A stretch of DNA of 64,000 nucleotides from assembly GCA_943787365.1 (NCBI GenBank), contig CALSMD010000007.1, positions 124,001 to 188,000 of the forward strand. The letters are read 5' to 3'. The position numbers and the translations under genes were made by a program. This stretch comes from an uncultured Flavobacteriaceae bacterium (GTDB lineage Bacteria; Bacteroidota; Bacteroidia; Flavobacteriales; Flavobacteriaceae). Each line of letters starts with the position of its first letter. The first letter of the stretch is position 1. The notes below the pieces were generated by a model. It did no database searches. It was not told the DNA's origin and saw only the letters and a program-made list of their open reading frames with translations. This document shows, in pieces, positions 44,023 through 52,205 of the stretch.

Positions 44023-45681
44023 ATGAAAAAAATAATTTATTTACTAACCCTTTCGGCGTTCGTTTTTACAGCATGTGACCCGAATGAAGACATCAATGCA
44101 GAAATTGATGCACAAGAAAACCCTATTGTAGGCAATGCAACATATACCTTTACAGATGAAGATTATGAAGCATTAGAATTAGATTTTGGCAATTTTTCAT
44201 CGGTAGATGATGCAAAAACAATGATTGCGCCTTACTTACAAACGATCGCGCCTTTTCAATACTGGGGCAATGGATCTTCGGTAACGGTAAACTATGAGCT
44301 TTTTGTAGGTTCAGCCGAAGGCGTAAGTGATTACACCTATGCGGATTCTTATGAACTCACAAATGCGGATTACGCTGCAACTGGAAGTGATGCTTCTGGA
44401 TTCTATCCAAATGTAGATCCAACGGATGAGATTCCAGCTGTTCTTGATGCACAAATTTCAGATCCTACTGAAGGGCAGATCTTATTGGTGGAGTACGATC
44501 AATATATCGATACGCCAGATGTTGGTTTAACTAATTTTTATCAAGCGACATTTCCAGCAGATTTTGAAGATTTTGAGCTTATTGATGCTTCTGGATCTCT
44601 TGATGCTTGGACTACTGGATCTAGTAATGTTCAAGGTTCTGGTTATGATGGAGCTGCTCAAGCCAATGAAGAATGGCTAATTTCACCAGAAATTGACTTA
44701 TCCGGTGCATCTGATTTGTTATTCCAAATCACACAAGAAATTGACCTTTTTGGTGCTGACGTTTCTTTATTTGATATTTTAATTGCTACCGATTACAATA
44801 CAGGTGGAGACGTTGCAACAGCAAATTGGACGGCATTGAGCTTTGATAAAACAATTTTCGGTAATATGACCACGTCTGAAGATTTTGATTTTTCTGCATA
44901 CGATGGAGAATCAATTCATATCGCTCTTAAATACAGCTCTACAGATTCGGAATCTCCAAGATGGAGAATTCAAAACTTTGCGGTAAAAGCGATTGGAGTT
45001 TCTGGAGACTCTGTAAATTACGGGGCATATTATATGTATTCTGATGGTTCTTGGGAATTAGCAGAAAACGTATATTATTTAAGTTCTGCTGATTTTGATT
45101 CTATGGGTGAAGGTTCTGGAGAACCAGGAAGATTTGATAATTTCTCAAGTTCTATTTCTCCAAATAGTTATCTTCCTGCCTTTTTAGCGATCAACTTCCC
45201 TTACGGACAAGAAGAGGAGGAGCTAATCGTAACTTATGCTTACTACTCAAGTTCAAGTGGCGCACAAGTAAGAGGGAACCTCTACACTTTTACAGATGGC
45301 GTATGGATGGCACACCAGTCCACTATTTCGACCTCATTACAGTTTGGTCATGACGGAACACAATGGGTTCCAGACAACACCATCAGATATACTCTAGTTG
45401 ATGCAGATTATTCTAATGTCGCAAGTGCGCTACTCACTACACCAGGTTTTGAAGATGCTGCTGGAAACTTAGACAACTACGGAAACTTCAACAGAACTGG
45501 ATCTGGTACAAGTTGGAGTGACGAGATGATGGTCACTGCTATGGGTGTTGTGTTAGATAGCATAGACCCATCTGCTGAGGACGGACAGAAATACATTACA
45601 ACTTTTAATGTTTATGACGGTTCTAGTGGAACTCAAGAACTTTCTCTTATAAAAGAAGATGGTGCTTGGATTTTAAACTAA
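44023..45681 (+). CDS. Lipoprotein with choice-of-anchor-J-like domain, partner of receptor 1
   Basis: A 552-residue lipoprotein: signal peptide with lipobox FVFTAC, modified Cys at residue 18, followed by the acidic stretch CDPNED. Acidic residues right after the Cys resemble the lipoprotein export signal of Bacteroidota, so surface exposure is likely. A choice-of-anchor-J-like beta domain (about 165-325) has the typical motifs ANEEWLISPEIDLSGA and HIALKYSSTDS. It probably binds the ligand of the receptor encoded 11 nt upstream. The substrate is not known. Confidence 0.82.
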   Translation: MKKIIYLLTLSAFVFTACDPNEDINAEIDAQENPIVGNATYTFTDEDYEALELDFGNFSSVDDAKTMIAPYLQTIAPFQYWGNGSSVTVNYELFVGSAEGVSDYTYADSYELTNADYAATGSDASGFYPNVDPTDEIPAVLDAQISDPTEGQILLVEYDQYIDTPDVGLTNFYQATFPADFEDFELIDASGSLDAWTTGSSNVQGSGYDGAAQANEEWLISPEIDLSGASDLLFQITQEIDLFGADVSLFDILIATDYNTGGDVATANWTALSFDKTIFGNMTTSEDFDFSAYDGESIHIALKYSSTDSESPRWRIQNFAVKAIGVSGDSVNYGAYYMYSDGSWELAENVYYLSSADFDSMGEGSGEPGRFDNFSSSISPNSYLPAFLAINFPYGQEEEELIVTYAYYSSSSGAQVRGNLYTFTDGVWMAHQSTISTSLQFGHDGTQWVPDNTIRYTLVDADYSNVASALLTTPGFEDAAGNLDNYGNFNRTGSGTSWSDEMMVTAMGVVLDSIDPSAEDGQKYITTFNVYDGSSGTQELSLIKEDGAWILN

Positions 45682-45700
45682 CACCAAATAAAATAAAATT

Positions 45701-45728
45701 AAAACCCTCACGAAGTGGGGGTTTTTTT
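45701..45728 (+). terminator. Rho-independent terminator after cassette 1
   Basis: AAAACCCTCAC, GAA loop, GTGGGGGTTTT (one G-T pair) and a T-run, 19 bp after the lipoprotein stop. Confidence 0.9.
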
Positions 45729-45744
45729 ATGCCTAAAATTCTCG

Positions 45745-45752
45745 TACTTTTG
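45745..45752 (+). promoter_or_regulatory. -7 box TACTTTTG upstream of the 143-residue membrane protein
   Basis: Matches TANNTTTG, lies 23 nt before the ATG at 45776 and directly follows the terminator of the previous unit. Confidence 0.5.
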
Positions 45753-45775
45753 TAGAAACTTATAAATCACACACC

Positions 45776-46207
45776 ATGATTCAAACAATTCATTCCTATT
45801 GGGCTTACTTAGTACTTGCTGTTCTTGTTTTAGCTGTTTTTAAATCTCTTGTAGGCTTCTTTGGAAAAAAAGATTATGACGCAAAAGCATTTCGAGTGTC
45901 GCTATTTACGTTGATCGTTTCTCATATTCAATTGCTTATTGGATTGCTGTTGTACTTTACTTCGGAACGTTTTGGTTTGTGGAGTGATTTAGGCGTCGGA
46001 GAAGTGATGAAGAACGCAAACATACGCCTATACCTTGTAGAGCATCCAACCATCAATATTTTGGCTGTAGCCTTGATTACCATAGGGTATTCTAAACACA
46101 AGAAAAAATTAATTTCGGGACCTAAATACAAAACCATTGCGATTTTTTATACCATCGCCTTAATTTTGATTCTGTCAAGAATTCCATGGGATGTTTGGCC
46201 TAACTAG
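45776..46207 (+). CDS. Small four-helix membrane protein, 'cytochrome B'-like
   Basis: A 143-residue protein with four hydrophobic helices (about 8-28, 41-61, 91-108 and 120-137). Conserved histidines are visible (H7, VSHIQLLIG, EHPTINILA, SKHKKK). In flavobacterial annotation similar proteins are sometimes called cytochrome B, but I see no proof of haem binding. It has its own promoter and terminator, so it is a single-gene unit. The function is unknown. Confidence 0.8.
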   Translation: MIQTIHSYWAYLVLAVLVLAVFKSLVGFFGKKDYDAKAFRVSLFTLIVSHIQLLIGLLLYFTSERFGLWSDLGVGEVMKNANIRLYLVEHPTINILAVALITIGYSKHKKKLISGPKYKTIAIFYTIALILILSRIPWDVWPN

Positions 46208-46215
46208 CACTTATA

Positions 46216-46244
46216 AAAAAGCAGCCATTAGGCCGCTTTTTTTT
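46216..46244. terminator. Hairpin terminator between convergent genes
   Basis: AAAAAGCAGCC, ATTA loop and GGCCGCTTTTT with one A/C mismatch, A-run on the left and T-run on the right, so it can serve both the 143-residue membrane protein and the convergent nuclease-fold gene. Confidence 0.8.
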
Positions 46245-46264
46245 ATGAATAGAGGCGAATGAAA

Positions 46265-47341
46265 TTACTCCACTTCTTTAATAACGTGTACATAGACAGG
46301 AAAGTGATCGCTGTAGCCCCCTGTGAATCCACCATAAGAAAAGCTTCTGAAGGGATACCCTTTATAACGTCCCTTTTTACTGATAAGGAATTGCTTGTTA
46401 AAAATTCCCGCCTTGAAAAATCTAAAAGACGAAAAATCTTCTTCCAACAGTGGTTGGGTCACTAAAATTTGATCAAATAAACTCCATGCATCTCTGTAAG
46501 CATTGGATCCCAAGCCCGCCTTAAAAAAGCCTTCCATTGGGTTGTATAACCCTTTAAGCCCAACCGATCCTTTGTTCTTTTTGGCTTTAAGTACTTTTTT
46601 AAAACTTGCGTTTGTGGGGTTGTCATTAAAATCGCCCATCGTAAATATTTTAGCATACGGATCGTTCGCTTGTAACGAATCAATCAAACGTTTATTGAGC
46701 GTCGCTGCCGCCACACGTTTGGAGCGGCTTTTAGCCTCTCCACCACTTCGAGAGGGCCAGTGATTGACAATCAAATGAATCAAATCGCCTTCCAAATAAC
46801 CACTCACCAACAATTGGTCTCTAGTGTAATCGCGTTTATCTCTTTTGACATCAAATAATTTTAACTCATGAGCGCTTGTACTTATTGGAACAAACAATGC
46901 TTTTTGATACATTAATGCCACATCAATACTCCGCTCATCAGGAGATTCAAAATGTACAATTCCATAGTCTTTTGATAATAAAGCAGGGTCGTTTGCTAGA
47001 TCTTCTACAACAGATCGGTTTTCTACTTCACAAATTCCAATAACAGCAGGGGTGTTTTTAGAAACGTCTGCTCCAATTTGTGAAATGACATAAGCCATAT
47101 TCTTCACTTTTTTGTTGTAAACTTCCTGACGGTTATACTTCAGTTCCATGATTGGACTTCTCTCGTCAAATTTGTTGGGGTCATTAATGGTGTCAAACAA
47201 GTTTTCTACATTATAGAATGCAATGGTATGCACTTTAAACTTTCGTTTGTTTTGAGATTCCGTAGAAACACTAAAAAATACAGTGATGAGAAATGTAAAC
47301 AAATAAAATTTAATACTTCTCTGATATGATTCTGGCGCCAT
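46265..47341 (-). CDS. Secreted endonuclease/exonuclease/phosphatase-family enzyme
   Basis: A 358-residue protein with a signal-type N-terminus (hydrophobic stretch about 10-27), starting at ATG 47341; an upstream in-frame start adds 24 atypical residues across the promoter box. The DNase I-like fold motifs are complete: FYNVENLFD, GICEVENR, VNHWPSR, MGDFNDNP and SDHFPVYV, giving the metal-binding and catalytic Asn, Glu, His and Asp residues. Members cleave phosphodiesters in nucleic acids, lipids or inositol phosphates; the substrate cannot be told from sequence. It is divergent from the second receptor cassette with about 100 bp of shared promoter DNA. Confidence 0.9.
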   Translation of the reverse strand: MAPESYQRSIKFYLFTFLITVFFSVSTESQNKRKFKVHTIAFYNVENLFDTINDPNKFDERSPIMELKYNRQEVYNKKVKNMAYVISQIGADVSKNTPAVIGICEVENRSVVEDLANDPALLSKDYGIVHFESPDERSIDVALMYQKALFVPISTSAHELKLFDVKRDKRDYTRDQLLVSGYLEGDLIHLIVNHWPSRSGGEAKSRSKRVAAATLNKRLIDSLQANDPYAKIFTMGDFNDNPTNASFKKVLKAKKNKGSVGLKGLYNPMEGFFKAGLGSNAYRDAWSLFDQILVTQPLLEEDFSSFRFFKAGIFNKQFLISKKGRYKGYPFRSFSYGGFTGGYSDHFPVYVHVIKEVE

Positions 47342-47367
47342 AAAATATTGTGTATAATTACTTCGTT

Positions 47368-47375
47368 CAAAAGTA
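47368..47375 (-). promoter_or_regulatory. -7 box TACTTTTG (minus strand) for the nuclease-fold gene
   Basis: Minus-strand match to TANNTTTG, 26 nt upstream of the ATG at 47341. Confidence 0.55.
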
Positions 47376-47396
47376 TAAATTTTAAAATCAATAATG

Positions 47397-47404
47397 TAAA
47401 TTTG
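47397..47404 (+). promoter_or_regulatory. -7 box TAAATTTG for the second receptor cassette
   Basis: Plus-strand match to TANNTTTG, 37 nt before the receptor ATG at 47442. It is divergent from the box at 47368-47375 with 21 bp between them, so one regulator could control both directions. Confidence 0.5.
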
Positions 47405-47441
47405 TTCAACCAATTATTAACAAACAAATTTAAAAACCAAC

Positions 47442-50198
47442 ATGAAAAAAAATAGTATTATTTTTTTGATCGGTTTACTAACGTTCTGTACAGCTTTTGC
47501 ACAACAAACTGTTGTTAAGGGAAGTGTCAAGGATTTAACTTCAAACCAAGCTTTGGCAGAAGTGACTGTTACCTTTGAGGGAATGTTATTAAGCACACAA
47601 ACAGATGCCCTCGGGGTGTTTGTGTTTTCTTCCGATGTACCATTAGGAGAGCAGGTATTGAGCCTCACTAAACAGGGGTATCTTTTAGCGCGTTATCCAA
47701 TTGTTGTCAATGAAGGAGAAACCTTAGAGATTCAAGACATGATGATGTCTTTAGATGACTCTGACGATGATTTGTTTACCATTACATTGTCAGATGATGA
47801 ACTCAATGACGATACTAGTGGTGCCGATAACATCTCCGGATTATTATCATCTTCTCAAGATGTATTTCAACGTGCGGCGGCTTTTGAATTCAGTCCATCG
47901 TTTTTTAGAGTTCGTGGACTCAATACCGATAATGGAAATGTATTGATGAACGGAATCGAAATGAACAAAGTATTTAACGGAAGACCACAATGGAGCAACT
48001 GGGGAGGTTTAAACGATGTCCTTAGAAACCAAGAGTTAACCACTGGGTTGGCACCGTCCTCTTATAACTTTGGAGGAATCTTAGGAACGACTAACATTAA
48101 CCTAAGAGCGTCTGAATACCGAAGTGGCTCACGTGTTACCTATTCATCTTCAAACAGAAGTTATACCAACAGAGTCATGGCAACCCATGCATCTGGAATG
48201 GTCAAAGGGGGCTGGTCTTATGCCTTTTCTTTAGGAAGACGTTGGGGTAACGAAGGGTTTCAAGATGGAACATTTTACGATGCTAATTCATTTTTTGTGT
48301 CTGTTGAAAAGAAAATCAACGACAAGCATAGTCTTAACTTCACAGGATTTTATACACCAAACAGGCGTGGGAAATCCTCTCCAAATACGCAAGAAGTATA
48401 TGATTTAAAAGACATTAAGTACAACGAATATTGGGGATACCATGATGGCGAAAAGCGCAACTCGCGTGTCAGACGTATTGCAGAACCTGTTTTAATGTTG
48501 AACCATTATTGGGATATTACAGAAAAAACGAGTTTAAACACCAATGTTGCTTACCAATTTGGAGAGCTCGGAAATAGCCGTTTGGACTATGCTGGAGGTG
48601 CCAATCCAAGTCCAGCGTATTATCAAGGATTGCCCAGTTACTTTTTGGCAGATAATGATGGACCGGATTTAGCGGGGGCCTATGATGCCTATCAAAATTT
48701 TACAGAAGGGGGTCAACTCGATTGGAACCGTCTTTACGACGCCAACCTAACAAATAATATTACAGGAGACTATGCGGCTTATGTGTTGTATGAAGACCGA
48801 AGCGACGACACACAATTTACGATGAATACTATCATCAACTCAGACGTCTCTGAAAATGTAACCCTGAATGCTGCCGTGAATTACAAACGATTAAAGTCGC
48901 ATAATTTTGCAGAAATCATTGATATGTTAGGCAGCACAACAGGGTATCTTAACGTAGATTCTTTTGATCAATTTCAGTTTGACTTGCAAAACCCAAACCA
49001 AGTTGTTGGTGAAGGCGACACCTTTAGATACAACTACAACTTAGACGCCAACATACTTAGCATGTTTGCTCAAGCACAGTTTAAATATAATAAGGTTGAT
49101 TTTTTCTTAGCGGTAAGCAATACTAAAACGATTTACCAAAGAGAAGGCTTGTACCAAAGTGAGGCATATGAAGACAATTCCTTCGGTAAAGGCGAAAAAA
49201 TTGAATTTACGGGTGTTGGTGCCAAAGGGGGATTCACTTATAAGTTCTCTGGCAAACATTTATTAGTCGCTAATGCAGGTTATTTAACAAAAGCACCGAC
49301 CATTCGTAACACTTTTTCTAATTCTAGAGACAACCATGCCATAGTAGGGGATCAATCGGGCTTTGGAATAACAGAAGAAAAAATCACTTCCTTTGATTTG
49401 AACTATGTTTACAGATCACCGATTGTCAAAGCACGATTGACGGGGTATTTTACCAAGATGCAAGATGCTAATGAAGTATCGTTTTATTATGCAGATGGTA
49501 TTAGTGGTGTTGATTCAGGTACGGCCTTTGTTCAAGAAATTCTCGAAGGGATTGACAAAAAACATCTAGGGATTGAATTTGGGATTGAAGCCCAAGTGAC
49601 TCCAACCATCAAATTAACTGGAGTCGCTTCTGTGGGACAATATACCTATGATAACAATCCAAACTTATTATTATCGTCTAGTGACTTTGTTGATGGATTA
49701 GATTTTGGGGAAGCTAATTTAAAAGATTATAAAATTGCAGGCGGTCCACAACGCGCATTTTCTTTAGGATTTGAATACCGCGATCCTAATTACTGGTGGT
49801 TTGGGACCACGGCAAACTTTATGTCGAATGCCTATGTGGATGTATCTCCTTTAACGCGTACAGAGAATTTTTACCTAGATACAGACGGATTCCCGTTTCC
49901 AGATTACGACCCAACACTTGCAAAAGAATTGCTAAGACAAGAGAAATTTGATTCTTATATGGTATGGAATGCCGTAGGAGGAAAATCTTGGAAAATTGGC
50001 GACAAGTATATCAGTCTGTTTGTAAGTCTGAATAATATTCTCAATACCGAATTTAAAACTGGTGGATTTGAGCAAGGAAGAAATGCTAACTATCAATCTT
50101 TAAAAGAAGATGTTAGTGCACCAAAACGACGTTTTGGACCCAAGTACTGGTTTGGCCGTGGGACAACGTATTTCTTAAACCTAAATCTAAGATTCTAA
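47442..50198 (+). CDS. TonB-dependent receptor with carboxypeptidase-like regulatory domain, cassette 2
   Basis: A 918-residue outer-membrane receptor: signal peptide (to about AFAQ, residue 21), carboxypeptidase-like regulatory domain (about 25-105), an acidic linker (DDSDDDL), a plug (about 125-240; FFRVRGLNTDNGNVLMNG) and a barrel ending in LNLNLRF. It resembles receptor 1 in layout but is clearly divergent in sequence. A DUF5689 lipoprotein gene follows after 30 nt, and a secreted nuclease-fold gene is divergent upstream, so the three may act on one substrate. Confidence 0.92.
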   Translation: MKKNSIIFLIGLLTFCTAFAQQTVVKGSVKDLTSNQALAEVTVTFEGMLLSTQTDALGVFVFSSDVPLGEQVLSLTKQGYLLARYPIVVNEGETLEIQDMMMSLDDSDDDLFTITLSDDELNDDTSGADNISGLLSSSQDVFQRAAAFEFSPSFFRVRGLNTDNGNVLMNGIEMNKVFNGRPQWSNWGGLNDVLRNQELTTGLAPSSYNFGGILGTTNINLRASEYRSGSRVTYSSSNRSYTNRVMATHASGMVKGGWSYAFSLGRRWGNEGFQDGTFYDANSFFVSVEKKINDKHSLNFTGFYTPNRRGKSSPNTQEVYDLKDIKYNEYWGYHDGEKRNSRVRRIAEPVLMLNHYWDITEKTSLNTNVAYQFGELGNSRLDYAGGANPSPAYYQGLPSYFLADNDGPDLAGAYDAYQNFTEGGQLDWNRLYDANLTNNITGDYAAYVLYEDRSDDTQFTMNTIINSDVSENVTLNAAVNYKRLKSHNFAEIIDMLGSTTGYLNVDSFDQFQFDLQNPNQVVGEGDTFRYNYNLDANILSMFAQAQFKYNKVDFFLAVSNTKTIYQREGLYQSEAYEDNSFGKGEKIEFTGVGAKGGFTYKFSGKHLLVANAGYLTKAPTIRNTFSNSRDNHAIVGDQSGFGITEEKITSFDLNYVYRSPIVKARLTGYFTKMQDANEVSFYYADGISGVDSGTAFVQEILEGIDKKHLGIEFGIEAQVTPTIKLTGVASVGQYTYDNNPNLLLSSSDFVDGLDFGEANLKDYKIAGGPQRAFSLGFEYRDPNYWWFGTTANFMSNAYVDVSPLTRTENFYLDTDGFPFPDYDPTLAKELLRQEKFDSYMVWNAVGGKSWKIGDKYISLFVSLNNILNTEFKTGGFEQGRNANYQSLKEDVSAPKRRFGPKYWFGRGTTYFLNLNLRF

Positions 50199-50228
50199 TA
50201 AAAAAAATAAACATTAATATATCATATT

Positions 50229-51701
50229 ATGAAAACAATAAATTTTAAAAACTATCTTTTAGCACTCTTAGCCAGTGTTGCTATTGTGTCTTGTGTACAA
50301 GACGATGATTTTTCGGTTCCAGAAAGTTTAGGAACAGAAGAAAACAGAGCGCTTAATGAATTACTTTCTGGTGGTGTAAACCTAGTGTCAATTTCTGAAT
50401 TGAAAGCGATGTACGATTCGGATCCAAATGGTGATGGTAATAATAATGATGCCATTCCTTTTCGAGTGGATACCGATATCGCTATCAAAGGCTATGTAAC
50501 GTCTTCAGATTTAACAGGAAACTTCTATAAAGAGGTATACTTACAAGACAGCCCAGAAAACCCTACTACTGCCATTAAAGTTATTTTGAGCCAAGTAGAT
50601 TCATATAACAGATTTAACAAGGGTCGAGAGGTTTACATTCGTTTGAATCCAACATTCGAAAATGGAGCACCAGGCGGACTATACATTGGAGAAGAACGTA
50701 CAGGAAATGAAGTCATTACCATTGGTGGTGGAACTGAAAGTGACCAATACGGAACTACGGTAACAAGTTTATCACAAAATCAAATGAACGCAACAATGTT
50801 GAGATCTGAAATCACTGCAGAAATTGTACCATTGAATGTGCAGTTTTCTCAAATATCAAGTGATCATATTGGGATGTTTGTACAAATAGACAATGTGGAG
50901 TTTGAGGATAATTTGGATGGTCTCCGTTATTTTGATCCTTCTGAAGATTACGATACTCAAAGAACCTTACAGTCTTGTTCGGGCTTTAGTTATTCAAATA
51001 TGAATATTGAAACGAGCTCATTTGCAAATTTTAAAAATGAGATGTTACCAACGGGTAATGGATCTATAGGAGGGCTTGTAGTTAAAACCTATGATGGAAG
51101 TAGTTTGGTATTGGCATTAAATACAACTGATGATGTAGATTTCAATGGTGAGCGTTGTGAATTATTAAATGTAGATGATTTTAATCTTCTTTTTGAAGAG
51201 GACTTTGAAGCATACTCAAATTTTGATGCGATTTCTGGTGATTGGACAAATTATATTGAAGAAGGAACTAGAGATTGGATCGCGAGAACCACAACTGACA
51301 CGGGCAACCCTGGAAGTAGAATTGCTCAAATTAGCGCCTACAATTCTGGTGACGTTAGTACTGTTTCCTGGTTAATTACCCCAGGAATTGATTTAGACGC
51401 TCAGGAATTTGAATTCTTTGACTTTGAGTCCTCAAACAGTTATAGTGATGGCAGTGAATTAGAGTTGTTAATTTCTACAGATTGGGATGGAACAGATTCA
51501 GGAGTATCTTCAGCGACTTGGACATCACTTCCAGGAACAATTGTTCCTGATGATACCTATTACAAGGACTGGGTTTACTCTGGATTAGTAGATCTAAGCC
51601 CGTATTCTGGAACTGCGCATATCGCTTTTAAATACACAGCCAATTCAGGGAATACTGGGACCTATGAAATTGATAATGTAAAAGTATTAGTTCAGAATTA
51701 A
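50229..51701 (+). CDS. DUF5689 lipoprotein with choice-of-anchor-J-like domain
   Basis: A 490-residue lipoprotein with the lipobox VAIVSC and Cys at residue 22, followed by CVQDDD, an acidic export-type signal that suggests surface display. Residues about 48-300 match the DUF5689 layout: INIAIKGYVTSSD-like strand pattern (here DIAIKGYVTSSD), YLQDSPENP and a GREVYIRL block as in OB-fold-type domains. Residues about 320-490 form a choice-of-anchor-J-like domain (SWLITPGIDLDAQ; HIAFKYTANSG). It is the likely ligand-binding partner of the receptor encoded upstream. Confidence 0.87.
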   Translation: MKTINFKNYLLALLASVAIVSCVQDDDFSVPESLGTEENRALNELLSGGVNLVSISELKAMYDSDPNGDGNNNDAIPFRVDTDIAIKGYVTSSDLTGNFYKEVYLQDSPENPTTAIKVILSQVDSYNRFNKGREVYIRLNPTFENGAPGGLYIGEERTGNEVITIGGGTESDQYGTTVTSLSQNQMNATMLRSEITAEIVPLNVQFSQISSDHIGMFVQIDNVEFEDNLDGLRYFDPSEDYDTQRTLQSCSGFSYSNMNIETSSFANFKNEMLPTGNGSIGGLVVKTYDGSSLVLALNTTDDVDFNGERCELLNVDDFNLLFEEDFEAYSNFDAISGDWTNYIEEGTRDWIARTTTDTGNPGSRIAQISAYNSGDVSTVSWLITPGIDLDAQEFEFFDFESSNSYSDGSELELLISTDWDGTDSGVSSATWTSLPGTIVPDDTYYKDWVYSGLVDLSPYSGTAHIAFKYTANSGNTGTYEIDNVKVLVQN

Positions 51702-51724
51702 TACTAAAACAAAGTTATAAATTT

Positions 51725-51757
51725 AAAAAACCTGTGATCCCATCACAGGTTTTTTTC
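51725..51757 (+). terminator. Rho-independent terminator after cassette 2
   Basis: AAAAAACCTGTGAT, CCC loop, perfect complement and T-run, 23 bp after the DUF5689 gene. Confidence 0.95.
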
Positions 51758-51770
51758 TATATTGGTGATT

Positions 51771-52148
51771 ATGAACTTTTTCAATCAACTCTATCTGACT
51801 GTTTTTAATCGATTTAAAGGCCGTTACAAACAAAAGGCAAATAGTATAGCATTGTTTTATACTTCGGTGCTACAAGTTGCGCTTCTCTTTCTGGGTGGGG
51901 TTTTCTTTATTAAGTTTTTAGAACAAATGAAAGTCGTAGTCATGTCGAGCACCAATACATGGGTGCTTTTTATTATGACAGCTCTATTTATTCACTTTAA
52001 AAATTGGGTGAATTACAGCGGTCGCAAACGCCGTGTATTAAATGCTAAATTGTCCAGCAAAAAAGACTTGGGCTATTCGCTATTTATTCTCATGGCATTG
52101 CCCATCGCCATTATTGCCTTATCCGTTTTGTTTTATAAAGCGGTTTAA
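51771..52148 (+). CDS. Small three-helix membrane protein of unknown function
   Basis: I do not recognise a family. The 125-residue protein (ATG 51771; in-frame TTG 51762 is also possible) has three hydrophobic segments (about 25-48, 62-78 and 99-120) and basic loops (GRYKQKA, SGRKRRVLNAK). It lies between a terminator on its left and a bidirectional hairpin on its right, so it is a single-gene unit. No promoter box was found by eye. Confidence 0.75.
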   Translation: MNFFNQLYLTVFNRFKGRYKQKANSIALFYTSVLQVALLFLGGVFFIKFLEQMKVVVMSSTNTWVLFIMTALFIHFKNWVNYSGRKRRVLNAKLSSKKDLGYSLFILMALPIAIIALSVLFYKAV

Positions 52149-52151
52149 AAT

Positions 52152-52183
52152 AAAAAAAGTCCCGCATTTGCGGGACTTTTTTT
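52152..52183. terminator. Bidirectional hairpin terminator
   Basis: AAAAAAAGTCCCGC, ATTT loop and the perfect complement. The A-run and T-run let it end both the small membrane protein gene and the convergent OmpA-family gene. Confidence 0.95.
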
Positions 52184-52205
52184 ATACGATAAAATTTTTC
52201 AGTCC

